Shown in pieces: positions 29,701 to 45,300 of a stretch of 64,000 nucleotides of DNA. Under the pieces are notes generated by a model. That model did not search any database. It saw nothing but the letters and a program-made list of their open reading frames with translations, and was not told where the DNA came from. This DNA is from Yamagishiella unicocca (Eukaryota > Chlorophyta > Chlorophyceae > Chlamydomonadales > Volvocaceae): the NCBI GenBank assembly GCA_003116995.1, contig BDSL01000002.1, positions 2,998,001 to 3,062,000 on the forward strand, in the 5' to 3' direction. The position numbers and the translations under genes were made by a program. Position 1 is the first letter of the stretch. Each line of letters begins with the position of its first letter.

Positions 29701-32700
29701 GGTGCTGCCGAGCGACGGTGCCGTCCTCAAGCCGACATCACCCACCAGCGCCGCGGCCGCCGCAGCGGCGGCTGCCGCAGCCGCGGCCTCCTCCTCTCCT
29801 GCCCTGGCGCTGCGCGCCACGCCCGGCGGTCGCACCACCCGCCAGTCGCAGCAGCGTGCGGCCGCTGCTTCGGTGGGGACCCCGACGCAGGTGCAGACGC
29901 GCGCGGCGGCGGCGGCGCAGCAGCAGCAGGCGGCAGCCGCGGCCGCGGCGGCGGCGGCCGCGGCGGCTGGGACGAGCGGCGGCGTGGTCCTGGATGACTC
30001 GTCCAGCAAGGCGCCCTGTCCTGAGTTCGACCTGCTGTCGGCAACCGTCATGTCGTACTTGTTCTGGCCGCGCCAGGAGGACCGTGACAAGGTGCGATGG
30101 GGTCGTTTCATAGCGCTCGGGGGATGTTGGGCAACAGCGGGGGGGGGGCCGGGGCAAGGGTCTTGTTGGCGACAAGGTGCATTGCGCCTACCGTTGGTGC
30201 GAGTTAGATACCAATGGCTTTGTCCCTTCCAGCTTTAGCGTTCTTTAAGCTGTCGTTCCATGGTTTGTCATCCGCCCTGCCTTTCGCTGCTGTTGCCGTA
30301 CAACACCTCCGTGTCATCCTCCCTCCGGCTCCGAAACCACCTCCTCTCCCCCAGGGCACCCCCGACGACCCCGCGACTTCCCTGCTGCTGCCGCCCGAGG
30401 TGCGGCTGGCCATGGAGACCTACGAGCAGCGCTACCACCGCCTCAAGACGCCGCGGAAGCTGCGGTGGAGGCCGCAACTAGGCGCTGTAGACCTGGACGT
30501 CTCAGTCGGTGGGTGTTCTGGCCGCTGCCCGAAGTGCTAACGGGTGCCACGTGCGACCCCGGCGGTGTGGAATTCCTTTTTGGGATAGCACGCGGCACTT
30601 GCGCGGCTGCATCGCGTTGCCGCTGGGGCAACTATGATATGGCATACAGCAATATGGCATACGTGTTATGGATCATGGCTTATGGTAGTATGAACATAAC
30701 GACAGTTTGGGTACAAGATATATGATACTGGTAATCCGTGGCCTCCCGCAGGCGGCGTGACCGCCAGCTTCCGAGTGTCGCCGCTCATGGCAACGCTGCT
30801 GCTGGCGTTCCAGGACCGATCCGCGCTGAGCGCCGGAGAGCTGGCAGCCGCGGTGAGGTACCGGGTGGCGGGGGAGGCGCCCTCGCTTTGGCTCCGCTGT
30901 CGGGGCCAAGGAGCGAGAGGCTGCTTGGTGGTGTGTTTTGGCACCATCGCTGCGGCAGGCCTTCGCAGCCATGCGCCTACCCACACCCACTTCCTTATGT
31001 TTTCCATGTTCCTGCGACACACCCAAGCACACGTAGGATCAGGAACACACACATGAATCTGATTCTACTATTAGGCTCCCACTTGACGTAACCCGGTGCC
31101 TGCGCATGTTGTGACACGACTCATCTCGGTTGCGTCCCGCTGGTGGCCCCAGGTGAACCTGCCGGCCGCGCTCGTGCGCCGTAAGATGCTCTTTTGGGTC
31201 AACCACGGAGTCATCGTGGAGGGACGTGCGCCGCGGGACAGCGCAGGGGGCGCGCCCGCCGCCACCGCCGGCAGCGGCGGTGGCAGCGGCAGCCGCGCGC
31301 CGTCCAGCGGCGGAGCGGGCGGTGCTGCCTCGGCTACGCCTCCGACGCCGTCGGGAGACCTGGTGTACCGAAGGACGGAGGTGCTGCCCCCGGAGCTGCA
31401 AGGTGCGGGCCCGGCGGCTGCGCTTGGGGGGTGGCTGGGGGGCCGGGATGGGGTTGCGCCGCTGCATGTTGCCGAGTTGGCGCTGGTGTCACTTACCAGC
31501 TTGCCAATACCAACGGGCCAGGTTGGGCACCTGCTGGCCGGCTCTTCAGTCTAGTAGCCGCGAGGCGGCCAGCTGCCTTGTCCTCGCCGCCTTGTTGCTG
31601 GAATTAAGTCCGGCGCGCACTAGGTCGCCTGAGATCTGACCCCCACCTACCTACCAACTGGTAACCACCGGGCCCCCAACTTGCTAACAACCCTCGCTCC
31701 ACTCTCGCGCCCGGCCCCCGCCCCCCACCTCCTCTCGTTTTTCTCGCATCCACGGGTCTTCCTCAGAACCGCCTCTCGCCCCTCTGCCAGGCGCCACCCT
31801 GACTGACTACGGTGCCGAGGACGAGGCCCCGGCGCAGCTGCCCAGTGCAGCAGACCGCGCGGTGGAGGAGGTGGGCCCCTTCGAGAACTACATCAAGGGT
31901 GAGTCCAGGGGTCGACAGGAGGTTTGGCGCTTATGGATCCGGGCAGGTGTAAGAGGTTGTCTTCCCGTTGGCTGTTGGGTGATGTGCTGACACAGTCAGG
32001 GAGGGGGCACGGCTGTTTAATGGAGAGGTGCACGTGGCCCTGGATGGACGTGGGTCCTGGCTGGGGCCTCATACAGACACCGGTCGTCGGGTCGGGGTCA
32101 TAACACTTGTGATGTGGTTTCGCAGGCATGCTTCAAAACTATGGCGGCTTGCCCCTGGACCGCCTGAACCACATGCTGCGCCTCTTCGTGGTCAGTACTC
32201 CGCGGTACGACAAGACGCCGGAGCAGCTGCAGGTGCGGCCTGGACCCCCGCCGCGCCGGCGAGCTCCGGGGGCCAGGGGGTTGGTCCATTTGCGGCCCCG
32301 GAAAACACGTGCAAGCTGAATGAGCGCCGCACGGCGAGTGAATGCGTGCTGCACTCAGGCTTTCAGCCTCTGTTGGCTTGCCTCGCAGCCAGCAATCCCT
32401 GTTCCGAATCCCCCGCACCCTACCGCGATCCCATCGACTTAGTACGCCCAACACATGCAAACTCCTCCGTGCATCTGATGTTAGCTGTCACCCGCAACGT
32501 CAGCTATCACCCGTAAAGCAGGCTGGATGTTGCCCCACAGTTGCATCACAGATGAAGGTGCCCTCAGCCGCCTCACGGAAACGCCTGTTTGGTGTCCACC
32601 CTCCTTCCAGGCATTCCTGCAAGTCCTGATAGCGCGCGACGTGGTGGTCCTCGACAACAACAGCATCTACCGACTGGCGACCGGGGCGCCGGCGGCGCAG

Positions 32701-32718
32701 CGAGGTGCAGGGCGGTAG
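23716..32718 (+). CDS. APC2: Anaphase-promoting complex subunit 2 (cullin-like scaffold)
   Basis: Exons: 23716-24039 (may be split by an in-frame intron 23755-23967), 24395-24511, 24645-24722, 25164-25356, 25676-26008, 26393-26622, 27039-27425, 27711-27837, 28125-28216, 28348-28456, 28726-28991, 29262-29330, 29648-30091, 30355-30508, 30752-30852, 31153-31402, 31791-31898, 32126-32232, 32611-32718. About 1,198 aa, larger than the usual 820-870 because of Ala/Gly-rich insertions. Diagnostic blocks in APC2 order: LRISQMFGIVVDYPDS, GIIHQYVATIR, PIRDYLRGRSDTIKCLV, FINEYRNLL, VRTLELLKMRFGENAM, MLKDVADSKRIN, YHRLKTPRKLRW, and the C-terminal winged helix (GMLQNYGGLPLDRLNHML...YDKTPEQLQ). With APC11 it forms the catalytic core of the APC/C ubiquitin ligase, controlling anaphase onset and mitotic exit. 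ATG 23716 is the first in-frame ATG; the N-terminus is the uncertain part. The intron at 26623 appears to be GC-AG. Confidence 0.95.
24200..24309. repeat. 38-bp tandem repeat, three copies
   Basis: The unit contains CGCCACTTTGTTGCCATGTT followed by GGCGTGACGAGACGCCGT; the third copy has one T-to-A change. It lies in an APC2 intron, just before exon 24395. Confidence 0.9.
27605..27695. repeat. Short tandem repeat in an APC2 intron
   Basis: Three to four copies of a unit containing CCCCACGGCTTCCCTCTC directly upstream of the acceptor at 27710. Confidence 0.8.
29443..29502. repeat. 12-bp tandem repeat TTAGGCTCCTAG, five copies
   Basis: Perfect copies within an APC2 intron. The unit is not the algal telomere repeat. 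Confidence 0.9.
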
Positions 32719-33137
32719 CATGTGCAGCGTCACAGTCTAGCCGGCAGCCCGCGCTCAATTACTGACGCAGCGTGGGTCGTTGCTTGGCTGCACGTTTTTC
32801 TGAAGGAGCTGAAGTAGGTGTTTGTGGGTCCTGGTTAGTGTCATGTGAGGTATAGGAAGAGGTGCTAGCTTTGCTGGTCGTTGCTCATGATAATTGTCCT
32901 GATTGGTATGGTAAATGAGAGGGCTCGGGTATGGTCGGCATATGCGGGCTGCCATATCACCTTTGCCGATTCCTGCACTCATGAGAACCCGGAAAACAGT
33001 CGCAACTCCGGAATTAAGAATTTACCAGTTCTGATTCGTTATTATTCCCCTATCGCTCCGTTCCGAGTTGCATGGAATGCGTCGGTCTGCTCGTGTGCCC
33101 CCCTTGCCCTATCACAAGTCATCGTGGCGTGCTCCAT

Positions 33138-33142
33138 TTACA
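33138..33142 (-). terminator. Candidate poly(A) signal TGTAA for V-ATPase subunit A
   Basis: The minus strand reads TGTAA about 440 nt after the stop codon at 33584. Confidence 0.4.
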
Positions 33143-33358
33143 TATTAAGTCCGAATGTTAATAACTGAAGTCAATTGAGGCCTCCGGAATGACCGAGGCG
33201 CTGGAAGTCAACCGAAGTTCGCGCGTGTCCGGAGTCAAGCACCCCATGTATCGTGTTCCAGGTCAACGCGCAGCCAAAAAGTGCAGTCGGGGCGGTTTGG
33301 ATTCCCTCGATCCCGCAACAGCATGCGCACGTCCCACCAGCAAAGGCCCTTCGACTAA

Positions 33359-33363
33359 TGTAA
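33359..33363 (+). terminator. Candidate poly(A) signal TGTAA for APC2
   Basis: TGTAA on the plus strand about 640 nt after the APC2 stop at 32718; no earlier TGTAA was noticed. Confidence 0.35.
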
Positions 33364-33583
33364 TCTCCCCCGGCCTGTATGTCCTACCCTCTAAATCCCC
33401 TTGGTCAGCCTGTTCCCAAAGCATCACGTCGGCCGTGGATGTAGTGGCCGCCATGACGCTTCCTTCATGCGTCGGCCGCCGTCTTTTGACGGCAACTCCG
33501 GCCATCGCACCGCTCTTCATCTGCTCTCGAACAGACCAACGCAGTCCCCATCTGGCGCTCTGCTCGCCTGGCAGATGATCCGT

Positions 33584-38088
<4,505 letters not shown>

Positions 38089-39372
38089 TGTGGCTAATTG
38101 TCCTAGGGTCCACTGTAGACAAGCTCATACAAGCGTACAAATGCGGTAGGTTCTTCCCGCACGTGTACGACATCCCAGCAGTTCCGTGCTAGCTGGGACG
38201 GCTCTCTCCATTGTAGCTATGACGAGGGTCACTTACAAAGGTAAGAATCCTACTTCGACATAGTGCAGAGCCATGGTCGTAGACTGAGCTGCCCAAACTG
38301 GTACAGAGCCACACCTACTGTTATGGGTTTGCGAGTAGTAAGCAGGTGGAAATGGGTATACATTCATTCATTCGTGTAGCTCTTTCTCGCGACCAACAGG
38401 CTCAACTATCCGTATTGGGCCAAAGAAAGACCTAAGAAAGCCACTCATCATGTTGTTTTTACTCCACACACAGGGAGCTGCCCTCGATCCTTACAGCGCT
38501 GCAGGCTGCGCATGCACCGTGGTGGTAAATAATGACGCAGCGTTGCCCAATCGACACAGTGTATACGCAGTCCAGTAGATTTGAGGGTTCACAAAGTTTG
38601 TTTACGCGGCTGGTTCGTTCGGGAAAATCGACTGTCGACTGTCATATCCTGCGCCTGACCAGGGGCCTGACATTAAAGAGACCAATCGCCAAAGGAATCG
38701 CTTACATGAAGGGTCACGCGACCCGAGTTCGATATCAAAATCTTCCCGCCAGGATCAACACCATAGTGTTTATTTGGTTGGTTGCACGCGTTGGATGAGG
38801 ACACACTGTGCAGGACCGGTTCATCCGTGAACCGCTGCTCAACGCATCACCGCCGCGCCAGGACCTAAGCCTTCTGCCCCGCTCGTCTGCCCAGCTCGTC
38901 GCTCCCACTCTCTCTCTCTCTCTCCGAAACCTAAGCGGCGTCCTAACGTAATTGCCCTCACTCGCTTCCTACGCGACGCACAACCTCAGTTCCGCCCAGT
39001 GCTACCCAAGAGCACTGCTCGCCCTGGCGCGACATGGCGGGCGACATTTCCCGCGCTACCTATCTCGCAATCTGATGCATTTACACGCTCTGTTCCTGAT
39101 AAACATGTCACCGTACACCATCGAAATATCAGTTGGTCCAACTAACTCCCATGCAAAGCAATTAGGAGCACACACGTGCCCCCGGCAAGTCACCTCACCA
39201 ACCTAGCCCAACAAACTCAAGCCCAACAAACTCAAGCCCTCAGCCCAGGTCCCCCACGCATACCAAATGGCCCTTTGCCATATCGCGCTGCCGCGCTGCC
39301 CGTGAGTTGACTTTCAAATGGAGCTTCCGCAGCTCAGCGGTGCATCATCCCCAAACCACCGCACCCACCGCC
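38089..39372. other. Intergenic region, VMA1 promoter and UTP20 3' UTR
   Basis: A 1.3-kb gap between two minus-strand genes. It contains a CT microsatellite near 38908-38925 and, on the minus strand, TGTAA at about 39082-39086, a plausible UTP20 poly(A) signal. No gene is recognised. Confidence 0.45.
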
Positions 39373-42300
39373 CTACCCCCCTCGCGGCCTCTTGCCACCT
39401 CCGCCCCTCCGACCAGTCTGCCGCCGCTGGCTGGCGCCCCGCTCCCGCTTCAGCATCTCCAGCTTGCGCTTGCGGCCCTCGGCCTTACGCGCGCTGTGGC
39501 GCATCCGGGCCGACGCCGCCGCAGCCGGGTCCACCATACCACGTACCGCACTGCGCCTCTTGCGCTCCGTCCGCGCCCCCCGCACGTGCTCGCGTGCCAC
39601 ATTGTACGACGCCAGCAGCACCTCGCTGCCGACCAGGCCGCGCAGGTGCGCCATCACCTCCTCCGCCAGCTGCCGTACCTCATCTGGTACGACAGAGTTG
39701 GCGGCGGCGGCGACGCCGCTGTACTGCCCGCCCGGCGCGGCGGCCGCCGCCTCCGAAATCCTGAACAGCGGCCGCAGCAGCACCGGCAGATGAGGCGAAA
39801 TTGCGTCGACGCCCAGAGCGGTGGCGGCGGCGGCGGTCCAGCGCAGCGCTGCAGCGCGCTGTAGGCTCCGGAACCAGCGCGCGTCATCGGCCAAGCGAGC
39901 CATGCGGCGAACCAGGCCGCGCAGCGTGAAGGCTCGCCGCTGCACCTGTGCCGACATGCTGACGTCGCCGTCACCGTCGCCATCGCCGTCGGCGTCTTCA
40001 GCGTCAGGGTCCGCGTCCTCCGCGTCTCCGTCGCCTCCGCCGGCGTCACCTTCCGCCTCCGCCGGCTCGGCATCGCCACCCGCGCCATCCTCACCCTCCG
40101 CCTCCTCCTCCTGCTCATCGTCGTCGCTGCCGCCGTCCTCCTCCTCCTCCTCCTCCGTCGCCTCCTTGTGCGCCGCGCCGTTGCTCGCAGGCGCCATCAC
40201 GCGGAGCCGCTTGTTCCCCGGCCGCTCCTCCTCCCCCTCCCCTCCCGCCTCTCGGTCCAGGTGCACGGACAGGCTCACCAGACACTTGACCGCCTGCAAG
40301 CACGTCGCCTCATCCGCAGCCTCGCACTCCAGCTGCAGAAAAAACCCGAACGCCAACTGGCCCGCGCGGCCCGCGCGCGCCGCCATCATACCACCGCACA
40401 CCCGCTGCGACGCCAAACCGTAGCCCACCAGCCGCGCCGCCGCCTTGCGTACCCACATGTGGCGATGCAGCAGCAGCGACACCGTCGCCTCCCACAGCGC
40501 CGGAGCCTGCGGCAGAGCCGCCTGGCCGGGCTGGGCCTGACCGGGTGCCGGCCAGGCCAGCGACGCCCCCGGCTGGGCGGCCACCTTCTCCAGCAGTAGC
40601 AGGCAGTAGTAGGCTTCCTGCCAGCCGGGGCAGGCGGCGTCGGCGTCGGCGGATTCGTCGTCGTGCGCGGCGGCCGGCTCGTCGGTGCCGTCGGCGCGGG
40701 CGGCCTGAGCGGGTGGGGGAAGGCGTGAAAACCGGTTACACGACATGGGTAGGATAGCTGGTGAGCGGGGGAAGGTGTGGGTGTACGAGGGATGTGTTTT
40801 GCCGTACCGGCACATACGAGAAGTGGATGGTAGGAAAGATCTGTCGTGCACAACCCACCTGTCGCTCGAGGACTCGCAAAACCGAAGGGGCAACCTCCGC
40901 CAGCCTCCGCCCGAAGCGGCCGCCCTCCACCTCCGCGACGAAGCCCAGGGTCTGAGCGGCGGCGCGGCGCAGCGCGGCGTCCGTGCTACCGCCGCCGCTA
41001 CTACCGCGATCGAGCCAGGAGCGGCAGTAGCCGACGGCCTTGTCCATCTGGGCGGGCTCCAAGCGGCCCAGCAGGGCGCGGATGACGTCACCAGCGGCGG
41101 CGCGAGCCTTGGGCGACGAGTCGTTGACCAGCCGTACAACCAGCGGCATCAGGAGCACGTCGGACTGGGCCTGCGGGCGCCAAGGAGACAAGGTGGCGGC
41201 GAACAACGTTACGGCGAGTAACATAAGCATAAGGAGGTGGGTGCTACAACACAACAACAGGCTACATTCCAACACGCCATCGTCGTTTTGTCAACCGGGA
41301 CAGCAGCCATAACAAACTCGTCGCGTTCGTCCTCCTCGCTCTCCTTGCCTTACCCCCGACAACTACAACCACTCCCAACGTCCTTTCGCCGTACGTCCGA
41401 CAACCACCCCAACCTCCACCAAAACCACCCACCTGCAGCACCTCCGCCGGGAACTTGGCCACCACCTGCTGCATCATGTCCAGCACCTGCAGCCGCCCCG
41501 ACTCGTACTCGTACTCCAGGTTGGCCAGCAAGAACGCCACGTGCTGCTTGAGCCGCTGCGGTCCCAGGGGGAAGTCAAGCAGGAACTGCAGCAGCGCCAC
41601 GCCGCAGGCGGTGCGCACAGGGGCTGCCTGGCTGCGGACCTGGGGAGTAAGGGAGGTGGCAGGACCGGCAGCGAGACGTGAGGGGAAAGAGGGGTGATGG
41701 AGGCGACGGGCGGCGGGACGGGACGAGCAGCACAAGAAGGGCATGGCGAGAGGTGGCGGCATGCACATCCTCGATTCCGTGGAGCAGCTCCTGTGTCAAG
41801 TCTGTATGGGGCGTCAACCACCGGCTAACACCGCGCACTACACCCACACCCACACACACACCTGTTCCGGTACCCCACGGGCGCACCCCGCTACCCGCAC
41901 ACGGCATTTCCCCTTCCCCCCTCGCACCCACCATGATCTGCTGCACCCGGTCCATCACGTCGTACACCTCGGGTACGACAACCCGCCGCCCCAGCAGCGC
42001 GCGCAGCAGCGCGAACGCGGTCGGCTGCGCGCCCGCCTCGCCCAGGTCCTCGAACGCCCAGCGCAGCAGGAAGCGCAGCTGAGACGTTGTGGGCTGGTAG
42101 GCGCCGCAGTCGCGCAGCAGCGCCGCCAGCAGCCGGAAGCACTCCTGGGCGATTGGGTGCCTGATGTTTGGGACCTTCTTCAGCAGCGCCGTCAGCGCGC
42201 GGCCTGCCTCGGCAGCCGAGGTCGCCAGCCGCGGCAGAGGCAGGGGGACCAGGTGTGCTAGGGTCCGGAGCGCCAGACTGACGCAACCCGAATGGCGGCT

Positions 42301-45300
42301 TCGAAGAGAGCGCACCAGTAGCGGCAGGGCAGGGTCCAGAAGGGCCATGAGCTCGGGGGAGCGGCCGGTCAAGGCACCGCGCTTGATTCCACCGTGTAGG
42401 AGTGTCAAGCAGAATTCGAGGACGAGGGTCTCGTGGAGCGCGGCGCGATCCGAGTTGATGTCGCCGGAGGCGGCGACGGCGGCGGCGGCAGCCGCGGCGG
42501 CGGGGCCGAGCCCGGCGGCGGCGCTGACGGCGGGGCCGACGGCGGCCTTGGCGCGCGCGCGGGCGGCTTCCTCCCGGGTGAGGCAGCCGTCCATGACGGG
42601 GACAACGAGTGCCATGATTTGTTTGGGGCCGGCGGTGGGGTTGGTTCGGACGCCTCGAGCTGCAAACTGCAGCAGCTGGGTGAGCTTGGCGCGCACGGCT
42701 GGCTGGCCGGCGAGGTGAAGGCGGTCGGTGACGACCGTCAGCAGCAGGCGCATGTGGGTGCTGAAGGTGATGCCCGAGGCGAGGAGCTGGTAGGCCTCGT
42801 TGGCGCGGCAGCGCTTGGCTTCCTTGTATTGGGAGGCGAAGGCGAGGACCTCCTTTGCTTCAGAAGCCTACAAACGGTGCAAGCGGGGGCCGGGATGCGA
42901 AGGGACGGGTGCGGGCTTTAGGGTAGGATTTTAGGGTTTAGGACGTAAACGACGAGGGTCGTCGATCGGTGACGAAAGCAGTCCGACAGACACGCGACCT
43001 GTGCATAAGGCCCCGACCCATGCCAAGTTGCTCAACATGGAGACGCCCTCTCAAAGCCCTAAAATCCCACCCACCACCCTACCTCGCCAAACAGGTCCCC
43101 CTCGATGAGCGGCAAACACAGCTCCAGGCTCTCATCCAGCACGCCGCCGCCCTCCTCCTCGGCTTCCTCGCCACCCGCCGCCGCCGCGCTGACGTCGTCG
43201 TCATCCACATCGTACCCCGTCGGCGCCTCCGCCGCCGCGTCGCCGGCCGGCTCCGCCACCGCCGCCGCCGCTGCCGCCGCCGCGCTCTCGCCGTGCGCCA
43301 CCTTAATCACCGCCTCGAGTACGGCATGTAGCGTGTAGCCGATCACGTGTGCGGTGAAGCCGCGGTCGGGCAGCGAGGCGCGCAGCACGTGGCAGGCGTA
43401 CGGCAGGTAGTTGGGCCCCAGCTCGGCCATCATGGACACCAGTACGGCACGCGCGTCATCACGGACGCGCTGCGGCCTGGAGCGAAGCAGGTTGGCGACG
43501 CCCTGCGCGGAAACAATGACGGAAACACACGTATGAAAACAAGGGTTGAAAACAAGGATTGAAAACAAGGATGAAAACAAGGGTTGAAAACAAGGATTGA
43601 AAACAAGGATGAAAACAAGGGTTGAAAACAAGGATTGAAAACAAGGATGAAAACAAGGGTTGAAAACAAGGATTGAAAACAAGGATGAAAACAAGGATGA
43701 AAACACGGACGGCGCGGCGGAGTAAGAAGGGAAGACGAGGAGGAGGCATCACGCCGTTTTGTTTTGCAGGGCCTGGCAACGCGTCTATCGTTGCACGCTG
43801 ATACACGCACGCGTGGCAAAATAATACACACACACACACGCGCCCGCAGGCGACGCACCTGCAGTGCACGAGGCAGCTCCGCCCGCTCCGCCGCCGGCGG
43901 CAGCAGCTTGAGCAGCTTCACCAGCGCCAGGGCCACCGGCGCCCGCACCGAGGCCGCCTCCTCGTCCTCGCCCTTCTTGCGCTCCACCAGCTGCTCGTGC
44001 AGCGCCGGCAGGATGCGGACGAGCAGCGACCGCTGTACGGCAGCCGCCTCGGCGGCGGGGTCGTACACCGCGGCCGGGGCCTCGACCTTGGCTGCGTCCT
44101 CATCCCCCTCCTCGCCCGCACCCTCCGCACCCTCCGCTCCCGAGCCTTTGCCGCCCTTGGCCTCCTTAGCTGCGGCCACCGCCTGGGATGCCTTCGCCTG
44201 CTGTTGTAGCTGCTGCTGCTGCTGCTGCTGCTGTTGTTGTTGGCCCTGGCCGGCAGGCCCCGCTGCCGCAGGACCCTCGTCCTCCGTCGGCAGTGGGAAG
44301 TGGAAGTTATCCAACACCGCACACACCGACCGAATCAGCGGCTTGGCAGGCTTTCCCTTCATCAGCCGCATAAATTGGTTCAGCAACTGCTCGTACTGCG
44401 GCCACGCCAGCAGCCCCGCCACCGCGCCCAGTGCAGAGATGGCCGCGTCCGTGACGTTTGCCTCCTTGTCCACATCCGACTGCTTCTTGTCGTGTGCCCG
44501 CGTGTCCCGACGGCCCCCGGCCACGCCGGCGCCCTCCTCAATAAACTGCTGCAGCAACGGCACTACGACGTCCATCAGACAGCGGCCGAGAGGCGGCGGC
44601 GGCGGCGGTGAGGCGGTGTCGGTGTCGGTGTCGGCGGCGGGTGTAGCGGCGGGTGTAGCGGCGGGTGCGGCGGCGGGTGCGGCGGTGGACGCTTCTTGTT
44701 GGGTCTTGATGGCCTTGGTGAGCTTGAGGAGGGCACGAATGCGCCTGGAGGGGAAAGGAAGGGAGGAGGAAGAGGCGAAGGAAGGGAAGAGTGTTCGGAG
44801 ACCCGGTTGGCACGTGTGTGTATGTTGACGGCAGGATGGCATGGGGCTAGCGGATTGCGAAGGGGTGAGGAGGGGAGGGAGAGGATTTGTAGGATGTTGT
44901 GACGGCGGCGGCGGCGCGAGCACTGTTGGCATCAGAGATTTTGATTTTCGTTAGGTTAGCGGATCAGATCCCGCCGTCAAAGTGTTGTTTTCATCACTTG
45001 CCACTGCTGCACCGCCGCCACAGCAGACGCGCTCGTCGTCAACACTAGCACAACGCGTGTTGGATGGAGTTGAATGGAAGCACCTCTTAATGAGAACGTC
45101 ACCGCAGGATCAGAACCAACACCAACGCCAGCCCCAATCCTCCACACCCCATGCACGATCGATGATGCAGCACGACCCATGACCCCCCCTCACGGAAATG
45201 GCATCAGAGATTTTGATTTTCATGAAGTTAGCGGATCATTCCCCGCCGTCAAGGTATCTCTTTCATCACCTGCCACTGCCACCACTGCCAAAACACGGCC

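Larger units (their letters stand above)
32719..33583. other. Convergent intergenic region between APC2 and V-ATPase subunit A
   Basis: Both flanking genes end here. Candidate TGTAA signals for each strand lie past each other (33359-33363 for the plus strand, 33138-33142 for the minus strand), so the two 3' UTRs may overlap. No gene is seen. Confidence 0.5.
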
